From: Favolaschia claudopus
Lineage: Eukaryota; Basidiomycota; Agaricomycetes; Agaricales; Mycenaceae
Assembly (NCBI GenBank): GCA_037176885.1
Contig: JAWWNJ010000022.1
Coordinates: forward strand, 248,001-312,000
Direction of reading: 5' to 3'
DNA: 64,000 bases
In this document: piece by piece, positions 46,089 through 58,517 of the stretch
Position numbering within the stretch: the first letter of the stretch is position 1
How the letters are laid out: each line of letters begins with the position of its first letter
Made by a program: the position numbers and the translations under genes
Notes under the pieces: generated by a model
The model's database searches: none
What the model saw: the letters and a program-made list of their open reading frames with translations, nothing else
Told to the model about the DNA's origin: nothing

Positions 46089-48547
46089 CTATGTCAAGCT
46101 GAGACATAGCCAGCCACAGGCATGATGAATCAGCCCAACCTCGGGATCCAAGCCCCGAATATGATATAGTTTGACGGCATTGATAACGAGCTTCATTGTA
46201 TTTTGATTCATATCATCCCCGGCGTAGCGGCGAGCAGTAGCAATAGAAGCCAACATCTCCTGCCAGGAAATTTTCAACACCCGACGAATGTTTCGGAGAT
46301 TCTGTTTTGACGAATTAGATTCGTAGAGGATGTTAGCCTGGATGATGTCTAGTAGCTGAGGAGAAATATCATTGATAGAGCGCAATTCGTCCGATTGCAT
46401 CTCGTGTGGAGTATCAGTTAGAGAGTATCCTGTCAAGTAAAAACCGAATTCATCCATGTAGACAATGTTCTCCCAATGCCGAATTAATTTCCTAGGTGCG
46501 TCATGAAACTGGCTTAACGTCTAAATATGTGATTGCAGACAGAACTTTATTCCATACCTTCAGCCAGTTTAGCACTTCACGCAGCTGCGCCCAGTGCCTG
46601 TTCACCTCCCAACCAAAAATTGAATTAAGATTGACACAGTCAAGAATTTCTGCCATGTCTGACGATAGCTTCGTCGTAGTGAGGAAGTTTAATTTGAGCA
46701 GCCTGAGTTAAAGGTTTTCAATATCAATTCCTATGACCGATAGAGAGCATGAATTTACTGCGTAATATGTGGCGGAGTGGGCTCGAAGTTTGATAGTGAG
46801 CCTTGGGAGTCACAAAATGCTTGAATGACACTGACAGCCAGACTACTCCGAGCGATGTCGTTAAAGTAGAATTCCTTTGAACGTTCCGGGTTGTTCAAAA
46901 AATCAGGGAACGAAGCATGATGCCAAATGAAGAGTTCCTTTTTGCCATCTGTTTCTGGGAGCGTGATCACGGAACGCAACTTGCGAAGAGTCAGATGGAC
47001 ATTCGTGGATGTTATCTGGAGAAGTTGCGCAATGTTGTCAACAGAGCAATGTGACTGGGCCCAAATTTCGTTTTGCGCAGAAGCAATTGCTAACAGTTGC
47101 CGCAGTCGGGATTGACTCGGGACAGCCTTCAGGATTTGGATGTACAGCTGATCGAGCGCAGCGAAGGGCGAATGGGAATCAGCATCGGGTTCCCCAATTC
47201 CCATGACAATATCCAGACGTTCGAGGGGATTCCAATCTTGGTCTTCAATGAACCTGATCACTGTGGCGGCATAAATGAAGTGGCCAGATGACTTTTCAAC
47301 GAGCATATTGATCAAGTTGTAATCCGGCCACGGGTGGAGGACTTCGAGCATTGCTTCGTGAGTGGTGCGAATGTGTTCGAATTCATCGACGAGATACCGC
47401 TGAATGTCCGGGAATGATCCTTCAATAACCAGGTGGTCAAAAGACGCTGGAAGCACCGCGGCATGAATGTGAGATTCCGGTCTGCTGACAACCAGAAAGC
47501 GAAGGCCAAACGAGTGCGCGTCCATTGCGCAACGAATGATCTGCTGCTGCAGATCCTCACCGTCGCATTCATCGAGACCGTCTATCACCATAACAAAGGG
47601 GCTTTTAGAGGCGGCATCTTGATACGGCTCCAAAATGAGTGTTTGCAGTTGAATCGACAGTGATTTTCCGACCAAGGCAGGATCATTTGCTACACGCGTG
47701 GCGAGGGCAGCTTTAAACTCTGGAGATGCAATAGCTAGCTGGTATGCCAGAGTTGGGAAGAGTTTCTGAGCATTACCGCGAGACGAATGTCCTCTTTTGA
47801 AGAAGAACCCGCCGCCGAGACAACCACGAGCATGGAGTTGTTCGCAAAAGGATTGGGCAATCGCGGACTTGCCAGTACCTGCAGGTCCGTGCATCCAAAG
47901 AGGCTTGGAGTCTTCGGTGGCGCATGACCATGCGTCAAGACGAGATAGATATTCCTTTCGTGTGTCTTGATGGCACGGTGGGCGACCATAACTTTCTCCC
48001 GAGTCATGAGAAGCTTCGCTGGCAGCGGCTTTATGTAGGATTCGCATCACTACGTTGGTGATGAGAGGCAGCAATGAAGATCAGGGAATATGAGGCGAAC
48101 CTGCTTCAATCTATATGGATTGCAATAGATGAGAGATCAATGATTGAGTACATTGGGGTAACTTACCTGCAGCTCTGAAGTGCTCATGTTGTAATTATTG
48201 TTACTGAACACTGGGCCTTGTCCGAAACCCCCCTGACCACCCTGACCATTTCCTCTACCGCCGCTGCCACCGATGCCACCTGCTCGGGAGATTGATTGTC
48301 CAACACAGGAAAGACTTGATATTCATGGCGTACCAGAAATATTGATGTTGTAGATGTTTGAATCAAGTCGGGTAGATAAAGAACTCGAACGAGATTGCCA
48401 AAAATACCGGATAATGGACATCAATGGGTTGCGTTGCCCCGAAGCAGCATGATTCGAGACTTTAGGAATATGCTGAGGCACAGGTGGCAAGGAGCGATCC
48501 TGGTCCGCTTGTCCCTGCGTGCTTGATTCGATTTGTTCCGAGCTCAT
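46089..48547 (-). pseudogene. NACHT-B: STAND NTPase gene, 3'-truncated
   Basis: Exon 1 starts MSSEQIESSTQGQ at 48547 and ends NINISG near 48342. A Gly-rich exon follows (GGIGGSGGRGNGQGGQGGFG). The NACHT exon starts near 48050 and runs to about 46760, with Walker A GPAGTGKSA, Walker B VMVIDGLDECD and FLVVSRPESH all intact. A fourth exon (LLKLNFLTTTKLSSDMAEIL...) ends near 46560 and a fifth begins FHDAPRKLIRHWENIVYM near 46505. The fifth exon loses similarity to A and C after YHIRGLDPE and ends at a stop at 46089, about 25 residues short. The last exons (membrane-like and WRQRTG) are missing. The NTPase core may still be expressed. Confidence 0.75.
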
Positions 48548-48889
48548 GTGAGAAATATCTGGCGATTACGGCCGTTCTGATTAGCATATTGCCATGGACG
48601 TAAGTATAGCGTACCCGTCACTGCAGCTTGGCTCGATATGCTATCGCGCTTTGGCTGGAAAGCCATTGGAGATGGGCGACTTGAGGTGAGAGGGAGAGTA
48701 GGATACCTCCTTCCGCACGCAAAACACGAGGCACGCTCAACTTTAGCCCAACTTGCTGTCAACGAATGTCGAATCAGAACTCTCCGCGCCCTGAACCCTG
48801 GAGATAGGCCAGAGTTCTGACGTCAGTTGACCAACAGATTGCACCTGGCAAAGTACGCACCGATCAGCCCAAAACTTCTGACCACTCGA

Positions 48890-49107
48890 ATGTCTCGAGA
48901 ATGTTTGAATGACTGCCAAATACCTGCAGAACATCAAGAACATACGGCTAATGCTGTTGCAGGTACTCTTGCGACTTTGTCATCTGCTCCTGGGCAATCT
49001 GAAGTCGCTTCTGTGCACTATTTTCGAGGTGTATGATGAGGGGCTCGATTTAGGCAACAAGTTTGAAAATGAATAGGATAGCATACCGTCGTTAGAAATT
49101 GTCATGC
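48890..49107 (-). pseudogene. Relic of a small coiled-coil gene upstream of NACHT-B
   Basis: The minus strand reads MTISND, a GTATGC donor, then after an acceptor a Gln-rich coiled coil (QKRLQIAQEQMTKSQEYLQQ) and a stop. The intron position after Asn-Asp parallels the gene at 53928-54420, which begins MND then splices. Phases do not agree, and no membrane exon was found. Confidence 0.25.
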
Positions 49108-49959
49108 TGGTACTTAAGCCGACAACAAACGAACACTGTCGTCCATCTGCGTCGTGTTTTCTTATTCAATGAAAGAGGATTAAGGTAAAGGGAAGTGCAG
49201 GTGACCTTACCGTGGTTATTTATCGGCCACGATTTGCATTTGTTCAGCGGCTGCTCGTTTGAGTGTGTGAGCATTCAACAATCGATGGAAATTTGCGAGA
49301 TATTCGCCGGCGGCCCATGGCTAGCACTGGACCAGGTCATTACCTATTGGGCGGGTCGGCGACAGAATGGAGTAAAACAACGCTTTGAAAAGAGCTTACC
49401 TTGGGCAGGAAAATAGATCATGAAACCAGCTCAGGCAGGTCGAATATAGAGTTGATATTTGAAGTTAGTATCACCTTATGAGCGCTTGAGTGGGTCTGGG
49501 GGACTGGCTTTTCAACGACTTGAAGTTTCCGAGCAGAAATTGACCCGAAATGAACGGATGACAGCGAGGAAACGATTGTGACTCCGGAAAATCAGGGAAG
49601 AGACCGGAAAAATTGGGGGATACATATCACGACGGGCTCGTAGTAGCCGTTAGCTGTAGTTTAGAGTGTTGTGCTAGTCCCCAGCGAGAAACAAGCCACA
49701 CGACTTTGACCGTTGATACTAGTAGCTTTCTTGAAGTTTCTTCGAGACTTCGAAGACCCAGTGAACTTTGCGATCTCCGAGTCGGTCCGGGTACGTGTTG
49801 TTGTACGAGTATTCTGAGACAAGAGTTGCGCCTTTGCGCACTGTTCTTGAAAAATTTCCAGATTCGTTGGCAAGGCAGAGAATGGCTTGGAGAATGGAGC
49901 TTTGTGAAGAAAGATCCAAGTTGTTTACCTGTGCTTTCGCTGGGATGCTTTGAACAACA
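49108..49959. repeat. Duplicated block between NACHT-B and M unit 3
   Basis: Shares words with the blocks at 8444-9030 and 19180-20240 (GAGGAAACGATT..GAC near 49568; TGAACTTTGCG.TCTCCGAGTC near 49760, cf. 20086; CTTTGAACAACAAAGCC near 49946). It is the common 5' flank of M units. Non-coding. Confidence 0.5.
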
Positions 49960-50560
49960 AAGCCAAACATTTTCCTCCTCCCGCCGGGACTTGGCCGCGA
50001 CCCGCCCGGTGTCCTCCGCTCAGCTCCTGCAACCCTTCCGAGGCTTCTGGACACGGGGATGATGCTCAAGATGCTTGCGGCAACGGCCGACCGCTTTCCG
50101 AAATAATACACAGTCCACCTCGTCACCACCCTCCTCGCCGCCACCCGCCATAGTTTGAACGACTAAGTACCTTAAAAAAAGGATATCAAGTCTTGTTCAC
50201 GAGACTTCACTGGCACCCGCCGTATCTCTTCGGCTGCTAAACGACACGGGAAAGAGATATACACGCATAGTGGTCTTTACCGTGCGTTTTCTCTCAGCCA
50301 TATTCATTCCATCTCATCAGAATAACTAACTGAATTCGACGCAGGGCTCACCCGGCCTCACCCTCTTCGAAAACTTCGGATCTCCACCTACATCGACCTG
50401 CTGCGGTCAACGAGAACTGACTGACCGCCAATCCCCGCACCGATACCGCCTCTGCCACACCCTCCTGCTCCTCCTCACGCAGAGCGCGTCCCCAAGCGTG
50501 CAGAGTATATTGCATGTGTTGTTCAACTTGTTCTTTGCCTACGCCGCCTAAGGCGAGTTG
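49960..50560 (+). pseudogene. M unit 3, 5' half with internal deletion
   Basis: Fragments of ADRFPK (near 50085, followed by a stop), a GFTL-type exon start near 50345, YIDLLRSTRT near 50390, then directly YRLCHTLLLLLTQSASPSVQS and ILHVLFNLFFAYAA near 50445-50550. The central membrane part present in units 1 and 2 is missing, so this copy is deleted as well as frameshifted. Confidence 0.4.
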
Positions 50561-50589
50561 CCTTTGTTTCCTCTCTTCTTCCTTTCTCG

Positions 50590-52480
50590 GGGAACCGGGG
50601 TTACCGGAGTGCGGAGGAGGTACAGCGGTGGGGGAGTGAGGTGTACAAGGGAGCGATAATACATTGGCGCCGTCTTCGTCGTGACACGTCGATGGTGGTG
50701 GTGCCAGTGGGCCGTTGTGGAAGATGAGGTTTACGGGATGTGTCTAGTGCTTCGGCAGCAATCCGGCGGCGATGCAAAGTTAGGCGGTGGTATAGCGCTC
50801 GTTAGTGGCTGCTCGGAGATGGTGCGCATGACGGCCACCGCCTGCCCTCTCGACCGACCGACCTGCGCATGCGCATGCGGGTGGGAGATGCGTTGCCGCT
50901 GACGAGGGAGGAGCAGGGCGTCGACGCTGCCTTTGTCTTCGTCGGGACACCTTGATGGTAGTGGCGGTTCGTTGGGAGAGGGCCTCCTCGTCTTCGAGGG
51001 CTCTGGAGAGATCTGCACCGCAACAATAGCTTTACGACGTCTTTACAGTACCCGTGGACTACGTCTCATCTATCCATTCTATTCTATCTCTCCCCCCGAT
51101 CTCTCTCTCGCTTCTTCTTGTCTCCTAAATTACTTTCTTTCTTTCTTCGCGCTGCTCTGCCCTCCTCGCTCTTGCTCACGCGCACGTTCCCCGCGCGGGA
51201 TCGGGATCGGAGTGAGGTGGCTGGAAGGAGGAGTGGGGTGTGCATGGGAGCGGCAGTGCGCTGCCTTCGTCTTCGTCATTGTGCGTTGATGATGGTGGTA
51301 GTCCGTGGTCGTGCTCGTTAGCGTTAGTGTCCGCTCGGAGAACGAGGATAGTGCGGGTGCATCTAGCGTCCCCTCGCGGTCGACCTTGGAGGGCGGCGGA
51401 GGCGGAAGTGATTGCGAAGAGTGAGACGTCGCCACTGACGAGAGAGGAGCGGGACATCGCCGCTGCCGCTTTGTCTTCGTCGTGACACGTTGATGGCGGC
51501 GGCGGTTCGTTGCGGAGATGGGATGGGGCTGAGGAGACAGGGGGGCGATAGTGCATTGTCATCGCTGACGCCGTCCTCGTCGTTGATGGTAGCCCGTTGC
51601 GGAGAGAAGGAGGAGATGTCTGCGTCGACGTCTCCTCGTCTTCGACGGCTCTGGCGGGCGAGCGGAAAATACTCACCTGTAACTACTAATAACAGTCTGA
51701 GAACGAGGATGGTGCGGGTATTCGTATCTAGCGTCCCCTGCGCATGTGGGCATCCGAGTTGAGTGCGGTGGAGGAGTGAGACGAGGCAGGGAGCGGTCGG
51801 CATTACGCTGTGACCGCTCGCGCCATCTTCGTCGTTGACGCGTAGGGTTGGTTGGTCTGTCGTGGAGAGATGGGCTTGGGCTGAGGAGATGGCGATGTCT
51901 GGCTCCTCCGTCGTTCTCGTTTTAGACGGGAATATACCCTGACCTCCGAGCACAGTCTCATTAGAGCTCTGCGATGCTTCTACATACGCGCACTTGTGAG
52001 ATTCGGCGGAGATGTTAGGCTAGCGGTGGTATCGCCCTCGTTAGTTTCTGCCGGCGAACGAGGATGGTGCGGGCGCCTGTATTTAGGCTGGCGGGTATCT
52101 GGCGGTGGTGGTCGCGCTCGTTAGCATTAGTGTCCAGCATCCATTCGCGGTGGAGAATCAGCGGTGGAGGTGGAGGTCATTGGGAGGAGTGGCGTCCAGG
52201 TATTACGCTGGCTCTCGCGACCTGCGTATGTGGGGAGCCAGCGGTGGAGGTGTTTGGGAGGAGCGATGGAGTAAGGCGTCGCCGCTGACGCTGACGAGAG
52301 TATGCAGTCACCGCTGGCTTCATCTTCGTCGTGACATATTGACGGTGGTCGCGGTGGTAGTACGTTGCGGAGAGATGAGATAGGATGGAGCTGAGGTCTG
52401 CGGGGTGTCTCTCCGCCTCCTTGTGTACCAAGGCTCTGGAGACCGGGATGTACTTACCGCCACCTCTCATGCATCCATCC
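50590..52480. repeat. Degenerate minisatellite array inside M unit 3
   Basis: Same word order as in the other two arrays, including GTTAGTGTCCGCTCGGAGAACG near 51320 and related copies near 51690 and 52050, about 350-370 bp apart. CGTTGATGGTGG and GAGAGATGGG words recur throughout. Confidence 0.65.
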
Positions 52481-52559
52481 ATCCACACATCCATTGTGTC
52501 TATTCATTTCTCCCGATCTCTCTCTCTATCGTTTCGTCGTTTCTTCTCCCCTTCTTTGC

Positions 52560-52991
52560 TCTACCCCCTCGCGCTTCCGCTCACGCTCATACTCATCCTC
52601 TTTTCAGATATTGCAATCCCAACTCCAATTCAATTCCTCCGCCCTTCTCCTTCGGCTCTTCGCCCCAAAGGAAGGGACAGCCCCAGCCGCCACCCCGAGA
52701 CACCACCGTCGCCGAGCCGGAAGAAATGCTGAAGCCCGGGGCGTTGTATGCGGGTGTGCGGTCGTCAAGATTCGCATCGATATCACTCGGGGGGATTTGG
52801 GGGAGGTGGACGATCCGTCGAAGGCGGACGAGAAGGAGAAGGGAAAAGAACAAGAGATGAAAGAGAAAGAACCCCTTGACGGCGATGAGCTGAGCAGGGA
52901 GCGCGCGGGGTGGGCTGTGTGGGGGGCGTATGAGGTTGGGGTGAGGGGGTGGGAGGGGATGTGGAAGGAGTGGCAGAAGGAAGGGGAGTAG
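52560..52991 (+). pseudogene. M unit 3, 3' half (longest C-terminal tail)
   Basis: After a pyrimidine-rich acceptor region (TTTTCAG near 52605) come a Pro/Ser linker and then EEMLKPGALYAGCAVVKIRI. A very Lys/Glu-rich run follows, then DGDELSRERAGWAVWGAYEVG and GWEGMWKEWQKEGE with a stop at 52989-52991. The tail is intact, but a 1-nt shift separates the KPGALYAG and CAVVKI parts. It defines what the tails in units 1 and 2 should look like. Confidence 0.45.
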
Positions 52992-53927
52992 GTAAAGGGG
53001 AAGGGGGAAGGGAGGTAGGTAGTTAGGTGGAGTTGTGTTGTCGACGCCGCGTTGGGTTCGAGGTACCACGCTATCGCGTTCGTTGTCGACACCAAACCCT
53101 ACATATGACGCTGGGATGCTCCTTCAAGAGTGCTGGCCTGCGTACCGTACGATGATAGTGCTTTGACCTCGATGATATTGTAATGGGGGGCTCGAGCTTA
53201 CTTGACCTCGACGAAGGAGGGAGCGAACCATTCGAGGTTCGGGTTGGGGTTATTGTGTTTCGTCGCTTCGCGGTGGTTACAGACATGGACGCACTGCGTT
53301 GCGAATGTCTTGTCAACGTGTAGCCAGTATAGCTGTACATCCCGGGATCCTATTCAGCTTTCTCTTAGCGAGTTAGACTGCTCAATTATTTTGCCGCAGA
53401 GCACCGCCGTACCGGCGCTTTCTTTGGCTCCATCCTTGATCGCCTCAGGCTGTATTTCTTCGTCTTTGCTTTGAGGAGGCGCGATACGCAGTGATTATCA
53501 ACATTTTTGTTTCGGTATTACAGTTTTGCGCAAGAGTAATTTAATTGCGTGGCACCCCTTTTTGTTGTTTCCCTTAGACAAGCTGGGATTTATGATTGAT
53601 TTTCGACGACATGATTACTGTAATACTACTGTGTCATGCCTTCGACAGCGAGCCCTGACCAAGTTACAGTTTGCTTTCAGTTGAAAACATATTCTCCTCA
53701 AAATTCAAGTTGGGATCTAGGTAAAGCTGCTCTGCTTTCTATATCTGCAGGTTTACTCGGACTCAAAGTTACTGTAAGTATGATACTTACTCCAAGAGGC
53801 AGAGCGAATTAAAGCAAAGGAAGATTCTGTCAGGCACCTGTCTTGGATACTCATATACTTATGGTCAAAAAATGCAATCGAGCCGCTTTTAGGAGCGAAT
53901 CTTGTTGATTTTATCACAATTCTGAGC
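52992..53927. other. Intergenic, no gene seen
   Basis: The first ~100 bp still match the flank after 45790 (GAGGTACC.CGCTATCGCGTTCG), marking the end of the M repeat. The rest shows nothing recognisable. Confidence 0.45.
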
Positions 53928-54420
53928 CTAACTAAACACAACATGCTGCAAATACAATATAGTCCCGTGCTTCGTGGCGCATATCAGCATGTTTCATAAG
54001 AGACAGAACGAAATGAACACTCACAACGAGTCCAAGAATCGCGATAACTAGGAACATTCCCAGAAATATTTTTGCCAGCGCCTCAAGTATGGGTTCGATA
54101 TCCTTATTCCACGCCTTGAGTGCCGATCTCTCCGATTCGGAGCTGCGCCGGGGCCAGTTCAAGCTCCCCACTTCCACATCCCTTCTATGCGGCTCCTCCA
54201 GATGCGCCCTCTGCATCCACCAACACCCCTCCCCCCGCTCGGCGGCGGCGTAGGAACAGCGTCTCGTTTTGTATTCGAGGACTTGGAGGCGGATTTGGGT
54301 TTCGGTGAGTTTGGCGTGGAGGGTGGCGAGGTTGTGTAGGTCGGTTGAGTTTGACTAGGTATAGTTACGGAGTCAGAGGAGGAAGCAGCAAACGAAAGGA
54401 TGAATGGATACGTCGTTCAT
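53928..54420 (-). CDS. Small tail-anchored coiled-coil membrane protein
   Basis: Three exons on the minus strand: 54420-54412 (only MND), 54354-54025 and 53945-53928. Both introns are GT-AG, 57 and 79 bp, and phases agree, giving 118 residues. Exon 2 opens with a predicted coiled coil (LHNLATLHAKLTETQIRLQV), followed by a Cys/Trp-bearing segment, a charged linker and KAWNKDIEPILEALAK. One transmembrane helix (IFLGMFLVIAILGLV) follows, five residues from the end, so the protein is probably tail-anchored with its coiled coil in the cytosol. It lies just downstream of NACHT-C on the same strand. The family is not recognised; the 9-nt first exon is unusual but typical splice sites support it. Confidence 0.6.
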
Positions 54421-54712
54421 CTTCGTCGTCAGTGCGCAAGGAGTGGATGGTGGCTGTCGGGGACGCAAAGGTAGTACTGGCGAAGAGGTTAAGTACGACT
54501 CGCCGACAGCCGCGATGACAATCGTTATTTACTTGGCAGGCAGTGGTCGAGCAGCAGCAACAACCGATCGAATTTTATTCAACTTCAACCGTGGGAAGGA
54601 TCACATCAAAAAAATACAAGAGGCGGTACGCCGATAAGTTTCTTTATCGAACCAGACAATTTCCCCCCAGTCCAACCGTGCCCGTCGTCAGTTTGGTACG
54701 CGCATAGATTAC

Positions 54713-57697
54713 TTATTCATTTATACTTGTCGTAAAAATCCCAGTTCGTTGTCTCCATTCCATCCAATGCGCTTCGTACTCCTCTTGACGAGCTGTAGGA
54801 ATTTCGATTGCGCCCAATTTTTCGAGCATATCTAGAGGAGAGCTGGGGTGACTCTCAACGGTGTCGTTAGCGACTGAGATACTGTTGTAGTGCAGCAACT
54901 TGCCTTCAGCCAAGTACGGATATGGTAGATATCGCGCTAAATTCAAGTGTTAGCACTGGAACACAAAAACGAATCTCAACACTAACACCAGTATTACCAG
55001 AATTGCAGTAATCTGTGCCCATAACGAGTAGACGTAGCGTATCCAAAAGATCTTCTGTGTGGGGGCAAGATCTTAGTATACAGCTCCACGACTTAATGAA
55101 TCTGCGATCATGGAAATTACCACCTCTTCAGATGAAAACGAACATTACTTTTGGCAGACTCACCGGAGAACCCATGGTTCGTGGGTGAGTATCAGAAAAA
55201 TGCGCTTGGCGATTACTTCCATGGTTGCCTCACAATACAATTGCCGAATACGATTTGATTTTATGACACCGCGGATAAGGTTTGCTGTGGTTTTATTTAT
55301 GTTGTCCAGATGCGGGGTTTCCCCGGCAGAGCGGAGAGTAGTCGCAATAGGAGCCATTATCTGCTGCCAGGAAACATCCAATACCCAACGAATGTATGCG
55401 AGACAGTATGTCAACGGATTTGGAATAAATTCAAGGAGAACGTAAGCCTGGATGATGTCTAGCAGTCCAGGAGAGACACCATTGATATGCTGCAGTTCGT
55501 CCAATTGCATCTCGTCTGGAGTATCGACTGGAGGGTAATTCCTCAAGTAGATATCAAATTTGGCCATGTAGACAATGTCCTCCCAGTGCTGGATTAATGT
55601 CCTGGGCGCCCCATGTAACTTTTTCCACCATCTCAATAGCATGTGATTTCAGAAACGAATGGCATACCTTTAACCAGTTTAAAACTTCCTCTGTCTCCTC
55701 ACGGCCTCCGACGCACTGGCAGTAATTGAAAATTAAATCAAGGTTGACACAGTCAAGATTTTTTGCCATGTCTGACGACAGCTTCGTCGTAGTGATGAAG
55801 TTTAATTTGAGCATCCTGAGATCAAGGCTTTCAATATCAATAATTCATAGGGCATATGGAGACAGGAATTTACCACCCAGTGATATGCCGCTCAGAGTCG
55901 TAAGTTGGGGTTAAGCGCCGGGAGTCACAGAACACTTTAATGACACTAACAGCTAGACTACTCCTAGCGATGTCGTTGAAGTAGAACTCTCCTGCACGTT
56001 CGGGGCTGTTCAAAAAATCAGGAAATGACGCATGATGCCAAATGAAAAGTTCCCCTTCGCCATCTGTTTCTGGCAGCCAGATCAGGGAACGCAACCTGCG
56101 AAGAGTCAGACGGACATTCGTGGTTGTTATGTGGAGAATTTGGGCAATATCGTCAACGGAGAATCTGTAATCGCCCCTTTTTTGTTCCTCCATGGCAGAA
56201 GCAACTGCCAGGATTCGCTGCAGCCGTGATTGACCCGGGACGGCCTTCAGGATTTCGATGTATAGTTGATCCAGTGCAGTGAAGGGCGAATTGGAATCAG
56301 CATCCGGTTCCCCGACTCCCATAACGATACCCAAACGTTCAATGGGATTCCAGTCCTCGTCTCCAATGAATCTGATCGCTGTGGCAGCATAAATGAAATG
56401 GCCAGAGGACTTTTCAACCAGCGTGTTGATAAACTTGTAATCCGGCCAAGGGCCGATGATTCCGAGCATCGCGTCGTGAGTGGTGCGGATGCGTTCGAAT
56501 TCATCGACGAGATACCGCTTGATATCGCGATATGACCCTTCAATGACCAGTTGGTCAAAAGACGTTGGAGCCACCGCGGCGTGAAGGTGAGATTCCGGTC
56601 TGCTGACAACCAGGAAGCGCAGGCCAAACACCGAGTGCGCGTCCATGGCGCAACGCATGATCTGCTGCTGTAGGTACTCGCCGTCACATTCATCGAGACC
56701 GTCTATCACCATAACAAAGGGATGATCAGAGGCAGAGTCGTGATACGGCTCCAGAATGAGTTTTTGGAGCTGAGTTGACAGTGATTTCCCAACCAAAGCA
56801 GGATCGTTTGCGACACGCGGGGCGAGGGCAGCCTTAAACGGTGGGCATACAGTAGCGAGCTGATATGCCAGAGTCGGGAATAGCTTCTGCGCATTTCCGC
56901 GAGTTGGATGATCTCTTTTGAAGAAGAACCCGCCGCCGAGAGAATCGCGAGCATGTAGCTGTTTGCAAAAGGATTGTGCAATCGCTGACTTGCCAGTACC
57001 TGCAGGCCCGCACATCCAGAAAGGCTTTGAGTCTTCGGTGGCGTATGACCATGCGTGAAGATGAGATAGATATTCTCTTCGTGTATCCTGGTGGCACGGC
57101 GGGCGGCCGTAACTTTCTCCCGAGTCATGAGAAGCCTCGTTGGCAGCAGCTTCATGTAGGATTCGCATGGCTACGTCGGTGAATAAGTGAGGATAGAAAC
57201 GAAGATCAGAAGAATGCGAGACGGACCAGCTTCAATCTATACGAATCACAATAGATGAGAGACAAAGCAGTGAGTACGTTGGAGCAACCTACCTGCAGCT
57301 CCAAAGTGCTCATGTTGTAATGATTGCTATTGAACACAGGGCCCTGTCCGAAACCTCCCTGACCACCCAGACCATTTCCACTACCGCCGCTGCCACCAGT
57401 GCCACCTGCTCGGATATTGTTGTCCAACATAGTGAAGACTTCATATATTCATGGCGCACCAGAAATATTGATGTTGTAGACGTTTGAATCGACAACAAGT
57501 CGGGTAGATAATGGACACGAATGCGGATGACGAAAATGCGGGACAATGATGGACGACAAAGGGTTCTGTTGCCCCAGTAGTGATGAAGCAACTTGAGGTG
57601 AGTCATTAGGAAAGTGATGAGGCGCGCCTGGCACGGAGGAACATTGTTGCGATTGTCCCTGCGCACCTGTTTCGATTTGGTCTGACTCGGTGCCCAT
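54713..57697 (-). CDS. NACHT-C: STAND NTPase (NLR-like), probably intact
   Basis: Predicted exons on the minus strand: 57697-57460 (MGTESDQIETGAQGQ, ending NINISG), 57405-57293 (Gly-rich), about 57170-55874 (NACHT core), 55815-55668, 55618 to about 55174, one or two small exons with a hydrophobic IFWIRYVYSLWAQITAILV stretch, and a last exon ending 54713 (EEYEAHWMEWRQRTG). Core motifs: GPAGTGKSAIA (Walker A), PFVMVIDGLDECD (Walker B), FLVVSRPESH. Exon joins 1/2, 3/4 and 4/5 are in phase; join 2/3 needs a donor 4 bp downstream, and the 3' joins are less sure, one possibly a GC-AG intron. No WD40, ankyrin or TPR repeats follow. Fungal STAND proteins act in self/non-self recognition and programmed cell death; that role here is by family only. 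Confidence 0.8.
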
Positions 57698-58517
57698 GCC
57701 AGGGTGTGTGCTGGTGTGTGCTGCAGAAAAGCGCCACGACGTGACAGGTCACGTACGTAAGCTGCGCTTGGACCTTCGGAGTCCGAGGTTTTCCATCATC
57801 AAATCAACGGAACAGAACGGAATCAAAACGGAACCATGCTGGCGCATGGCTGTGCTCCCGGCTCTGTGGCGCCTTGCGCATGCCAGTGTTGTCGATTTTT
57901 CTCGTGTTACTACATGGTCCCCCGCTGGGCACAACCTTTGTGGATCTGGAAGGTTAGTTCCGCAAAATCTGGCAGAGATGGCTAACGAAGACCGAGTCTC
58001 CGACCCCGGTCCAAGACGATGCCACCTGGGCATAATCTATTGAACGAATTGAAAGCCTGAGGCCTAGCTAGGCTCGGCGCTCGCTCAGGCTCGCTCCGAG
58101 TCACTGGAAGATTACAGACAAAAAATCGCTCTGTTTTTATAGCTGACTGGAACATTGAATTTTACGATTTATAGCTTCAGTCTCGTCTGATTTTCCACCA
58201 GGTCAGTGAGACGTTCTAGCTTGAATGATCCTTGAATGATCCTCACTGTACTTAGACTTCGGAGGCTAGGCTTCCTATTCTCTCGTTCACAGTGTCAAAT
58301 CTCGGAATCCCTCCGTCGACTTGCAAAATCTCCTACGGCCTTGTTCTTGGTCCATCGGCGACCCTCTCGTCGCCGTCGGAAGCATCGTAGCTTCCCTCGG
58401 ATGCCCAGCCCGTAAAAACCTGATGACGGCACGATGGCCCGGACCTTCGGTTCAACGGTTGAACGGCTGAGAGCTATAAAGACTGGGTAGCTTCTTTGAT
58501 CCATTCAAACCCCATAG
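57698..58517. other. Intergenic between NACHT-C and FAD oxidase
   Basis: It holds the divergent upstream regions of both genes. A TATAAAG-type word at about 58476 lies ~40 bp before the oxidase ATG. Nothing else recognised. Confidence 0.45.

Noticed and set aside
54120..54308. Plus-strand Pro/Ser frame at 54120
   Set aside because: Antisense shadow of the small tail-anchored gene, which splices cleanly.
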